64,000 bases of DNA from Bdellovibrio sp. KM01. GTDB taxonomy: Bacteria; Bdellovibrionota; Bdellovibrionia; Bdellovibrionales; Bdellovibrionaceae. Positions 35,544 through 43,670 of the stretch are shown in pieces; position 1 is the first letter of the stretch; every line of letters begins with the position of its first letter. The stretch lies in contig NZ_CP058348.1 of NCBI RefSeq assembly GCF_013752535.1, positions 2,542,001 through 2,606,000 of the forward strand. Direction: 5' to 3'. The notes beneath the pieces were generated by a model. The model searched no databases. It saw nothing but the letters and a program-made list of their open reading frames with translations, and had not been told where the DNA came from. The position numbers and the translations under genes were made by a program.

Positions 35544-36964
35544 TCGTTCCCCCGAGGATCGAAGGCGGCTTTATTATAGTAGTTCGAGCGTAAAATCGAT
35601 TCGACTAACTTTGTTAACGACTGCGTTTGGGAAAGTTCTTTTCCTAAAGTCTCCACAAACTTGCGGTCTTCAACATCCCGTTCAGTTAAGGCTTTGTTGA
35701 GCGGTGCATTTGCCGGGTCCGTTCTGTCATACAAAGACACATCGATACCGGTGAAATAGCGGAAGTATTTTTTAGCTGCGCACTGATAATATTCCGGAAG
35801 CTCGGTTAGGCGTGCGCCCATCTCTTCAACATTCGCCACATCGCGATTGATCAAGGTTCCGTTGTAATAGGAACGAACCATCAGCTTACCTGTGGGATTT
35901 TGGCGGTGATAACCGGCCACGGCCGTCGCCGACCATGAATTTGCAACGGTTGCACCCACAGTGAAATTACCCACCATGATAGATTTTTGCACATTACCCC
36001 TGGCAGTTTCCGCAACCACCCAGTTGCGTGCCGTGGAAGCAAACTGATCCATCGTCGCGTGACAAGTAATGCAACTTCCAGCACGACGGAAGGGAACGTC
36101 AGAGCTGCTGCTGATGTAAGCCTGAATATCGCTTTCACGCAATGCCGGCAAAGAGAAGCAAAGCATGTTTTCCAAAGTCGTCTTAGCCCATTTACGTGGA
36201 AGCTTTAAAGCTCCGTCAAACACTTGCCCTTTGCTGTGTCCTACGTTCAATAAGAAATAAGCCTGCTGACCTAAAATACCGCCACCCAAAGCGCGGTGAA
36301 GATCGATACCTGTTTGTCCATCCACTTGTGTTGCTAACCCCAAGTTCGGCACAGAGTAATTTGCCAAAATCAAAGAGGAAGAGCCCGGGACAATTCCAGA
36401 AATAAGTCCAGTTCCCGAATAAGGAGCTGGGACCACTGACGTCGACGAAACGTTTCCTGCCGCATCTGTTTGCGCCAAAGCAAATGTTCCCGTTGTTCCG
36501 CGGATCGGTGCATACTTAACTGTTCCGCGAAGGACGTTGGAATAAAGCAAATCCGAAAACAGCGCACGGGTCAGAGTCAAAGCTGGCGTCGTCATTTCGA
36601 TAAAGTCATTGGTATTGCTGTCGAATTCATTCTGGTAACCAGATATTTGGTCCTGATTGGCCGCGGGAAACCATGTACGGTGAAATTGATAGAAGTTGTT
36701 GAGAACTCTCACGCTCTCTGTATCATTGACGGCCAAGGCTCCACTGCTCGCAAGCTTTCCTTTATTTAAAAGTGCGATGCAGGCTTCAACTGCTTTGGTC
36801 TTACCGGCTTTAATACTCGCCATAACAGAGCTATTCGTTGGGACAGGGAGTCCTGTGAGCTGAGCGTAGCAACGGGAATAAATTGCTTTCTCTGAAAGCG
36901 CATGTGCTGAATGAGAATATGCAACGACAGCAATAAGCGCCATTGAACCCAGGAATGACTTCAT
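35540..36964 (-). CDS. Exported haem-motif protein, first gene of the DUF1501 operon
   Basis: 474 residues from the ATG at 36964, supported by GGGGGAA upstream and a signal peptide (MKSFLGSMALIAVVAYSHSA); the longest frame extends to 37240 without a plausible N-terminus. One CxxCH motif occurs in 'RRAGSCITCHATMDQF'. The C-terminal segment ('SLTKLVESILRSNYY') resembles the end of DUF1588/1585-type proteins that accompany DUF1501 genes. It heads a four-gene operon ending at 32125. It faces the barrel gene at 37098 across a divergent promoter region of about 130 bp. Confidence 0.78.
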   Translation of the reverse strand: MKSFLGSMALIAVVAYSHSAHALSEKAIYSRCYAQLTGLPVPTNSSVMASIKAGKTKAVEACIALLNKGKLASSGALAVNDTESVRVLNNFYQFHRTWFPAANQDQISGYQNEFDSNTNDFIEMTTPALTLTRALFSDLLYSNVLRGTVKYAPIRGTTGTFALAQTDAAGNVSSTSVVPAPYSGTGLISGIVPGSSSLILANYSVPNLGLATQVDGQTGIDLHRALGGGILGQQAYFLLNVGHSKGQVFDGALKLPRKWAKTTLENMLCFSLPALRESDIQAYISSSSDVPFRRAGSCITCHATMDQFASTARNWVVAETARGNVQKSIMVGNFTVGATVANSWSATAVAGYHRQNPTGKLMVRSYYNGTLINRDVANVEEMGARLTELPEYYQCAAKKYFRYFTGIDVSLYDRTDPANAPLNKALTERDVEDRKFVETLGKELSQTQSLTKLVESILRSNYYNKAAFDPRGNE

Positions 36965-37097
36965 TTTTCCCCCGTTTTTAGTTTCGGTCACTTTGAGATT
37001 TTTTGTAAATATATTTGCAAGATTCTCAATCTGAGACGCACAAATGATGTTAGGCCAGCTGATTAAGATTTTCCCAAATTGTGTCGATAGATTGCGT

Positions 37098-37961
37098 ATG
37101 AAAACACTGATTGCAACTTTGATATTACTAAGCCTGTCTATCAACGCGAACGCAGCCAAGGTTACAAAAGTATCTGGCGGTAAAGCGCTTATCGATCTTG
37201 AAGGCGACACAGCTCTGGTTGGCGACCAATTCTTCGTCATCGACAGCAGCGGAAAAAAACGCGGCCTTATTCAAGTTTCAAAAGTTCAAGGCGGCCGAGC
37301 TATCGCAACGATTTCAAAAGGAAATGTTACTCCAGGTACGACACTTCAGCGTTATCAAGGGCGCATGAGTGCAGCGCCAAATGAAGTGAACTCTTCCAGC
37401 GGCGGCTCCACGACAGGTGGTGGTAAAAAAGCTTGGGGCTTGATGGCCGGTATGGTGAACAGCTCAATGAATGTGAAGTCTTCAACGGCTTCCATGACGA
37501 TGAGTGGTTCAAGCTTCAATCTTGTTGGTTACTACCAAACTTATCTTGATAAAAACATCAGCGTCAAAGCTCTTGCCGGCTATGAGACTTTGAATGTGAC
37601 TGGCACAGCTCCCGCGGGTTGGTCTGGTGGTACTTGCGCTGCAGGTTCAAGTTGTACAGCTGACATCGGTTACCTGGGTATGAATGTTTTGATCCGCTAT
37701 TCTTTTGCAAGAACTAGAACAATGGAATTCACTGCTGGTGGCGGTTTGGGTTTCTTGTTCGCGATGCAAAAGTCTTCAAACGTTCTGGATACTGCTAAAA
37801 TCTCTACGAACCAAACTATCGTAGGTACTTTGGGTCTGGACTGGCACTTGGATAAACGCACCTACGTTCCTATCCAATTCGACTATGCGATGTTCCCGGA
37901 CAACAACACTTCCAGCGCAACACAAATGATCTTGCGCGCGGGTTACGGTTGGAAATTCTAA
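37098..37961 (+). CDS. Secreted protein: SH3-like N-domain plus outer-membrane barrel
   Basis: 287 residues from the ATG at 37098, where a signal peptide begins (MKTLIATLILLSLSINANA). Residues 20-90 form a small beta domain ('KVSGGKALIDLEGDTALVGD', 'RGLIQVSKVQGGRAIATI') like the C-terminal domain of FlgT or other SH3-like modules. After a Ser/Gly linker, residues 110-287 look like an eight-stranded barrel ending 'LRAGYGWKF'. No specific family can be named. A strong terminator follows. Confidence 0.75.
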   Translation: MKTLIATLILLSLSINANAAKVTKVSGGKALIDLEGDTALVGDQFFVIDSSGKKRGLIQVSKVQGGRAIATISKGNVTPGTTLQRYQGRMSAAPNEVNSSSGGSTTGGGKKAWGLMAGMVNSSMNVKSSTASMTMSGSSFNLVGYYQTYLDKNISVKALAGYETLNVTGTAPAGWSGGTCAAGSSCTADIGYLGMNVLIRYSFARTRTMEFTAGGGLGFLFAMQKSSNVLDTAKISTNQTIVGTLGLDWHLDKRTYVPIQFDYAMFPDNNTSSATQMILRAGYGWKF

Positions 37962-37993
37962 GACATTCTTGAACAGAATAGCTTAAGCAAAAA

Positions 37994-38018
37994 GCCTCGC
38001 ACTCGCGAGGTTTTTTTT
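37994..38018 (+). terminator. Rho-independent terminator
   Basis: GCCTCGC-ACTC-GCGAGG followed by eight T residues, about 30 bases after the barrel gene's stop codon. Confidence 0.88.
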
Positions 38019-38096
38019 CTAAAGTTCGAGGTCCGAGGCATATAAAAAACTGCCGCCCTGCTTTTAATCCCTTGTGCAATATATTAGAACGTATCT

Positions 38097-38120
38097 ATAT
38101 CCGTATCCATATCCGTATCC
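38097..38120. repeat. Two tandem 12-mers (ATATCCGTATCC)
   Basis: Two exact adjacent copies of a 12-base unit lie between the terminator and the end of the transposase gene, with a degenerate third unit before them. The rest of 38019-38212 shows nothing further. Confidence 0.7.
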
Positions 38121-38212
38121 TGCTCCCCATTCCTATACCATACTCGGCACCCCTTTCGCGATTTGCTTCCGACCAATGTACACGCCCACATATTCCGTGA
38201 GAACTTTATCAC

Positions 38213-38770
38213 TCAACTCCAAAGTTCCTGCAGTTGCTCTAAACTGAGCCCTCGCAAACGAGTTTTCGAATAAGGACGACCCAAGGCTTCCATCTCATTC
38301 AACTGAACGTAATCCCGAACGATTCGATAAGCCTTATACCCTTTTACGACACGCGAAAATGGACGATACTTCCACACCTTAGCACCTTCATGTTTCCGGC
38401 TGAAGGTATCGGTCAACACCTGCGCAAACTGCCCCGCCACCACTCGAAAGAAACTTTGCAACAGAATCCTTTTCCCTCGCACCAGCAAATGCACATGATC
38501 GGTTTGAACAGTAAACTGTTCGATTTTCACACCGAACTTCCGCGAATATTTTTTTAATAACGAACCCATAAGGGAAAAATTTCGGGGTTGACGAAGTCCA
38601 TTTTTAACCACCGTCTTATTAACTTTGAAAACGACGTGCAATGGATCTTTACTTGAAAGGGGTCGCGCGCCCCGCCCTTTCGAAGACTTTCGTAAAACAC
38701 CCCCATGACAATGACGATGTTTCCAGTGAGTGTTTAGCCCGGAAAACGCCTGTTGTTTTGCTCGCTTCAT
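38213..38770 (-). CDS. REP-associated tyrosine transposase (RAYT, Y1/IS200-like)
   Basis: 185 residues from the ATG at 38770 (GGGAG ribosome-binding site); a longer frame to 38821 runs into the repeat motif. The HUH nuclease motif is 'QTDHVHLLVRG', and the C-terminal 'RIVRDYVQLNEMEALG' provides the likely catalytic Tyr. The N-terminus is basic ('HWKHRHCHGGVLRKSSKGRG'). RAYTs are single-copy, domesticated relatives of IS200/IS605 transposases that process short palindromic REP sequences; motifs of that kind lie just upstream (38803-39123). It appears intact. Confidence 0.85.
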   Translation of the reverse strand: MKRAKQQAFSGLNTHWKHRHCHGGVLRKSSKGRGARPLSSKDPLHVVFKVNKTVVKNGLRQPRNFSLMGSLLKKYSRKFGVKIEQFTVQTDHVHLLVRGKRILLQSFFRVVAGQFAQVLTDTFSRKHEGAKVWKYRPFSRVVKGYKAYRIVRDYVQLNEMEALGRPYSKTRLRGLSLEQLQELWS

Positions 38771-38802
38771 TGCTACTCCCTTGGTTTTTTTGAGGAGGAT
38801 CG

Positions 38803-39123
38803 TGACCGATACCCCCAACAACCCGTTTAGAGTGCAAATCCAAGACGTGCGTGAGTTGAACCGTATCGATTGTCAGCAATAACAAAGTCGAAGACCGGAT
38901 CTTCTGATTCATCCAACCGGATGTTTTCATTAGGGAGACAGCTTTACAATGATGGATTCAGCGGGGCCAGTCAGAGCCTGTGGCATATCCCCGTGTGAAC
39001 TCCGCCGGGGGTATCGGTCATTGGGGTATTCACAGACTCATGACCGATACCCCCAAAAGCCTTGGATTACGTGAGACGCAAGAGAGAGTGTGTGTGCGCC
39101 TGGGTGTGCTTGACCGATACCCA
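38803..39123. repeat. REP-like motif cluster (TGACCGATACCCCC) beside the RAYT gene
   Basis: Four copies of TGACCGATACCC(CC) occur: 38803-38816 (+), 39007-39020 (inverted), 39041-39054 (+) and 39111-39122 (+, diverging after ACCC). The second and third form a perfect 14-bp inverted repeat with a 20-base spacer, capable of a strong hairpin. The arrangement matches the REP/RAYT pairing. The wider gap 38771-39286 has no credible gene; 39124-39286 shows nothing recognisable. Confidence 0.82.
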
Positions 39124-39286
39124 GATTCGGGATGTTGAGGGCCGACGGTGGCCAGTTCTGGCTTTGTAGCAAATACCTGGAGTGTCAGGAGCGTAGACAA
39201 TAACCTCCCCGCTGTTTCCTTAGGGACACTCTCTATTCGATCTCAGTTGGACCTCCTCTTGCAGTGGCACAGGCATCTCTTTAGCA

Positions 39287-41005
39287 ATGAGGTTTCCTGT
39301 GCTTCGAAAGACTCCTAAATTAATTCTGCCCATAATCCTTGGGCTTTCCGGTCTCCAGGCTCATGCCATGGATGCGGATCCTTACATGACCGAAGAGCAT
39401 TTGCTGAACAAAGCGGTGCAAGTTCATGTCACCACACGTGGGATGAAATACTTTGATTCGGAACTCGCAAAAATCCTGGGCAACCTGGGCGTGAACATTG
39501 ACGAAGGGTACTTCCCTGCCTTGTCGTACACTTTCGAAAAACCAATCAATCCGGATGACTTTGCTAAAGACAATCCTGAAGAAGTGAAAATGTATAAACA
39601 GGTGCGCGAGCTTTTGACGAAATGGCTTGTGGGCTTTTCACTCAACGATCACCGCCCGACGATCGAAATCGGCGAATCAGGATACATTGCTAAATTCTCG
39701 CGTTTCTCTTTGGTGACGGACCAAAAGTTAATGGAAAAACTGGGTAAGCGCGAAGGCGCGATCCTGGCGATTGAACTTGAAATCAAACATCTGACACTGG
39801 GAACGAACTCCGTCAAAGTTTGGGATATTAACAACGAATTCCTGGGTAAAGTGGGCGCTGAAGAAGTGAGCCTTTCCGCAGGTGATGCTAAAAACCCACT
39901 TAAAGTGCGTTTGCCCTTTTACCTCCGCATGAATGCATACGGCGCGTTGGAGTTTGAAGCTCTGGATGTTGAAAACAATTTGGACTCTATCCCCGTTAGC
40001 CTTCAATACAAAAAACTTTTGGTTCCGCAGTTTGCTATTGAGATCAACGGCAAAAAGTTTTTGTTAAATAATAAAGAAATCGACAAGCTTTTCACCGAGC
40101 AAGCTCCCGCAATTCTAGAGTCTGTACGTAAGAATTTGGGCGACTTTGCGCGCAACCAGTTGCCCGCAATGCTGAATGAAAAGGCCAAAGAGTTCCTAAA
40201 AGGTAATTTGGACCAGGTTCAAAACATGGTGCCCCCGGGTAAAGAACCGAATGACACTCGCCCTGATTTCAAATGGGGTTTGCGCCTACAAAACATTGGC
40301 TTGAAAGAGTCTTTGAATATTGAATTGGGCGCTTACGCCGAAGACCCGGTGAATCCCCGCAGCTTGCCTCGCCCTGAGGACAAATCTCGTGGTGCCGTGA
40401 CTTGGGGACTGATCCCACAAGCAAAGTATGACATCGGTTTGAGCCTGGATCGTGGCCTGATCAACCGTATTTTGCAGTTATCCTTTGAACGCCGTAATTT
40501 CGAAAAGATCGCCATGTCAGATGGTTCCACTTTGAGAATGATGGCGTCTCCTTTGATTGACTATGTAAAAGCACCAGTTGCGATGCCAATTAAGGACAGC
40601 GAGACCTGGGTTAAATTGCGTGTCGCGGTGGAAAACAAGCCAGACTCCATTTTCCTTAAAGAGAAGATCGTTGTTGAGTTCGATATTATTGCAAAATTGC
40701 GCCAAATGGCGGATAAGACCGGCATGCAGCTTGTGCTGTATTCCATCGATCCAGACAGTATGGCGATGGACGATAAGTACTTCTCAATTGCTGGCAAGCT
40801 TTTGAAAGGAAAAGTTCGCGACGGTATCAAAGATAAACTTCGCGAACAGTGCGCAGGATGGAAATCAAAAGAGGAAGCAATTCCTGGAGCTTTCCCACTG
40901 CCACCGGAAATTTTGGGAATTAAATTAGATATCAATCGCGTACTCATGGACCCTAAAGGTCATTTAGTAATGTATCTGAATTACGCGAATGCAGGAGCGA
41001 AGTAA
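39287..41005 (+). CDS. Large secreted protein of unknown function
   Basis: 572 residues with a signal peptide (about 1-27, ending LQAHA). The mature sequence alternates strands and helices with repeated 'PVSLQYKKLLVPQFAIEING'-like segments, possibly a lipid-binding (BPI/LEA-like) fold; this is a guess from pattern only. There are almost no cysteines. The ribosome-binding site is weak. The gene is followed one base later by the 41007 gene, which its translation probably feeds. Confidence 0.7.
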   Translation: MRFPVLRKTPKLILPIILGLSGLQAHAMDADPYMTEEHLLNKAVQVHVTTRGMKYFDSELAKILGNLGVNIDEGYFPALSYTFEKPINPDDFAKDNPEEVKMYKQVRELLTKWLVGFSLNDHRPTIEIGESGYIAKFSRFSLVTDQKLMEKLGKREGAILAIELEIKHLTLGTNSVKVWDINNEFLGKVGAEEVSLSAGDAKNPLKVRLPFYLRMNAYGALEFEALDVENNLDSIPVSLQYKKLLVPQFAIEINGKKFLLNNKEIDKLFTEQAPAILESVRKNLGDFARNQLPAMLNEKAKEFLKGNLDQVQNMVPPGKEPNDTRPDFKWGLRLQNIGLKESLNIELGAYAEDPVNPRSLPRPEDKSRGAVTWGLIPQAKYDIGLSLDRGLINRILQLSFERRNFEKIAMSDGSTLRMMASPLIDYVKAPVAMPIKDSETWVKLRVAVENKPDSIFLKEKIVVEFDIIAKLRQMADKTGMQLVLYSIDPDSMAMDDKYFSIAGKLLKGKVRDGIKDKLREQCAGWKSKEEAIPGAFPLPPEILGIKLDINRVLMDPKGHLVMYLNYANAGAK

Positions 41006-41006
41006 T

Positions 41007-41516
41007 ATGAAATCATTTAAACTAGTCATCATCAATGCACTGACTTTGATCGTAGGCTTGGGAATAATGAGCGGATCTTTTTCCACGAAATCTGCTAAAG
41101 CAGCAAAGTTGGAATCAGTTCCTTCCATTCAAGTGAACAAGCTTGGAAACTATAAAGGACAATACCTGACAGTACTTTACGCTGTGGGTTCTCGTCCGTT
41201 TATTTCCACAGACGCTTCACAATTGAACATCTCTCAAGTCAAAGAATCCCGCACCGTTTATATTACAGGTGATTCCGTGACGTTGCCACAGGTGCAAGTT
41301 GAAAAAGAGGGTTTCCGCCCTTCTTACAACATCGTGGTGTTCGTGGTTTCTCCACAGCAGAATTATTCTTGGGTGAATGCCGACGGCTCGTCTCCACAAG
41401 GGATGCCAGCGACTAGCAACCGTCTTTCAAACAAGTTTAATGCTGTGAACAAATCTGACGTTGATAGCTTTGTCGCTTCTAAAGGCGAACAAGCCGTGAT
41501 GCCAGTTAATCTTTAA
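41007..41516 (+). CDS. Secreted protein coupled to the upstream unknown
   Basis: 169 residues from the ATG at 41007, one base after the upstream stop codon, with AGGAG ten bases upstream. The N-terminal hydrophobic signal (about 6-30) is followed by a beta-rich domain ('GQYLTVLYAVGSRPF', 'SRTVYITGDSVTLPQV'). No family is recognised. It converges with, and overlaps by four bases, the amine oxidase gene. Confidence 0.7.
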   Translation: MKSFKLVIINALTLIVGLGIMSGSFSTKSAKAAKLESVPSIQVNKLGNYKGQYLTVLYAVGSRPFISTDASQLNISQVKESRTVYITGDSVTLPQVQVEKEGFRPSYNIVVFVVSPQQNYSWVNADGSSPQGMPATSNRLSNKFNAVNKSDVDSFVASKGEQAVMPVNL

Positions 41517-43012
41517 ATAGAGATTGAATTGGCCGCTTGAATTCCCGTCTCAAGGGCACCGTTCAAGGTGCCCGGGAATTTCAAGCTTGTATGCTCTCCT
41601 GCAAATTGGAAACGCCCACTGTATTCGGGCTCCCCGGCAGCTCCCCTGAATTTCATGTACTGACCTTTTTTATAAACCGCCATGGAGCCACCAGCCCAAG
41701 GACGCTGTTGCCAATTCACCATCTGATGGGACGTTGGAGATTGCGGCAATTCTTTATAGAACAATTCCAGATCAAACACGGCTTCTTGCTCTGCACCGGC
41801 TCCCGCACCCGCTCCGGATTTACCGGCGCGCGAATAAGTCATTAAAGCCTTCGTACCTTTTTGTTCGCGACTGCTGTCCCAGAATTTTTGCGACAAGAAA
41901 TCACCCGTGAAGTTTCCAAGATTCGCGGCCAGACCATTTTTCTTATTCCAGAATGCAGTATTAAAGCCCAACACACCTTTGCTGTGAGTCGCGTATGTCA
42001 AATTTGTCAGAGCTTCCTTTTTCGCATCAGAAAAACGCAAAGAATCAATGTTGCTGACTTCGCGCAGTTTTGAAAACGGCAAAGTGCAGATGATGTTACG
42101 AGTCTTGTACTGCTCACGCCCATGGGGAGTTTGGAAATTCAATGTAAAGAGACCTTCTTTTTCGGAAATTTCCACCAAAGCGTGATTCATCTTTAAACTG
42201 TAGTCGGGAATTACACCCGCAACTCTTGATGCCAAGGTTTGCATCAAGTTCGTCAACCCGCCTTCCATGCGGTACGTGTTTCTGCCGGCAAGCAGGCTGC
42301 TGCCCTCAGAATCAATAGTGCTTAGAAAATGCAGCGATGATTGTTCAGAGGCATCCACCCCAAAACGCGAAACCGCCTGGCTTTCGATCAATTCCAAAAC
42401 CAAAGGATCGACTTCGCCCTTCCAGGAATTCAACAAATCTGCCAAGGAAAGAGTGTCGTAATACGTGGAGCGGTCATATACCAAAGAATTGCGATATGTG
42501 AGAATCGCTTCCTGATCTCTGAAGAGATCCGAGCGCACGCGGCGCAGAGGTGCCGCTAAAGTTTTAAACTTAGGTGCGAGGTCTTGCACGCGATAGTTTT
42601 TCCCATTAAAGCGAAAATAGTGAGCCTCAAAGCCTTTGCGGGCTTTTAATTCAACAGGATTCAGACTGAATTCTTTAGCAAGCGCGAAAACCGTACGATG
42701 AGATTCTTCGAAAAACTCGGCCCCTAGCTCGGCCACTGGTTCTTCGCCTGAAAAAACAGAGACTGTTTGCACACGTCCACCGATACGCGAGGACGCTTCG
42801 AATAGGCGAAAGGGAATTTTATTCTTTTTCAGAGTGTGAGCCGCTGCTAAACCAGCAGCACCCGCTCCAAGAATGACGACTTCTCCGTCAAGATTTCGTT
42901 TGTCACCCGTAAAAAGTCGATCGAGACCTGCGCAGCCCCCCAAAGCAAGAGAGGTTGAACTCAGTGCAGAAATTTTTAAAAACTCGCGACGACTTAAAGA
43001 ACTTTTTGCCAT
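41513..43012 (-). CDS. Tat-exported flavin amine oxidase-like lipoprotein
   Basis: 499 residues from the ATG at 43012 (GAGGG ribosome-binding site). A twin-arginine signal with lipobox ('SRREFLKISALSSTSLALGG' then C) shows export after folding. The FAD-binding motif 'VVILGAGAAGLAAAHTL' with 'FEASSRIGGRVQTV' and the C-terminal 'FQFAGEHTSLKFPGTLNGAL' are typical of monoamine/polyamine oxidases. It probably oxidises an amine in the periplasm; the substrate is unknown. It is divergent from the 2OG-oxygenase gene. Confidence 0.9.
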   Translation of the reverse strand: MAKSSLSRREFLKISALSSTSLALGGCAGLDRLFTGDKRNLDGEVVILGAGAAGLAAAHTLKKNKIPFRLFEASSRIGGRVQTVSVFSGEEPVAELGAEFFEESHRTVFALAKEFSLNPVELKARKGFEAHYFRFNGKNYRVQDLAPKFKTLAAPLRRVRSDLFRDQEAILTYRNSLVYDRSTYYDTLSLADLLNSWKGEVDPLVLELIESQAVSRFGVDASEQSSLHFLSTIDSEGSSLLAGRNTYRMEGGLTNLMQTLASRVAGVIPDYSLKMNHALVEISEKEGLFTLNFQTPHGREQYKTRNIICTLPFSKLREVSNIDSLRFSDAKKEALTNLTYATHSKGVLGFNTAFWNKKNGLAANLGNFTGDFLSQKFWDSSREQKGTKALMTYSRAGKSGAGAGAGAEQEAVFDLELFYKELPQSPTSHQMVNWQQRPWAGGSMAVYKKGQYMKFRGAAGEPEYSGRFQFAGEHTSLKFPGTLNGALETGIQAANSISI

Positions 43013-43043
43013 CAATCCCTCACCTGCATAGAATGGCAACACT

Positions 43044-43670
43044 TTGGAACAGAAGCAAATCAATCTCTCAGCATTAAGACAATCCTTCGAGAAATTGGCG
43101 GAAAATAACTGGGCTCTCTCGGCAGAGATCTTTGCTCCAGATTTTTGTGCAAAACTCGCCCAAGAGTGTCAAAAGCTTTACTCTGAAGGTGAACTCAAAA
43201 AAGCCTCCATTGGTCCCATTGGGAACAAGCTGACAGCTGCTGAAATTCGCGGCGATTTTACCCTGTGGTTGGATGAGGGGAACTCCCCACTCCAACAAGA
43301 ATTCCTGCAATGCCTTGATGTGATCCGTGAGGAATTGAATCAGTTTTTCTTTATGGGTTTAAAGCGTGTGGAAAGTCATTTTGCTTTTTACCCACCCGAA
43401 GCGGGTTACGATAAACATATCGACAATCCGCGGGGGGCAAGTCACCGCAAAATCACTTTCGTGCTGTATCTCAATGAGAACTGGCAAAAAGACCACGGCG
43501 GTGAATTGAGCCTATATGATCCTGAGAAGCCTGATGATTTATTGGCTCGCGTAGAGCCCCATTTGGGTCAATTGATATTTTTTCGAAGCGACCTTTTCCC
43601 CCACCAAGTGGAAAAGAGCTTCAATCCCCGCCTGAGTCTAACTGGGTGGTTTAGGGACGATGCATTATGA
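43044..43670 (+). CDS. 2-oxoglutarate/Fe(II) prolyl-4-hydroxylase-like oxygenase
   Basis: 208 residues from a TTG start; no ATG is available in frame, so the start is uncertain. The iron ligands HxD ('YDKHIDNPRG') and distal His ('LFPHQVEKS') are in place, with the 2OG-binding Arg in 'NPRLSLTGWFR'. Also typical is 'ITFVLYLNENWQKDHGGELS'. There is no signal peptide, so it acts in the cytosol, perhaps hydroxylating a proline in a protein or peptide. It overlaps the ABC exporter gene by four bases, so it may modify what that exporter carries. Confidence 0.85.
   Translation: MEQKQINLSALRQSFEKLAENNWALSAEIFAPDFCAKLAQECQKLYSEGELKKASIGPIGNKLTAAEIRGDFTLWLDEGNSPLQQEFLQCLDVIREELNQFFFMGLKRVESHFAFYPPEAGYDKHIDNPRGASHRKITFVLYLNENWQKDHGGELSLYDPEKPDDLLARVEPHLGQLIFFRSDLFPHQVEKSFNPRLSLTGWFRDDAL

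Noticed and set aside
38649-38930. 93-codon frame overlapping the RAYT start and repeat
   Set aside because: It shares its sequence with the repeat cluster and the RAYT N-terminus in another frame, with no start signal.
39250-39275. TGGCAC near 39262 as a sigma-54 promoter for the 39287 gene
   Set aside because: The GC element is not at the required spacing.
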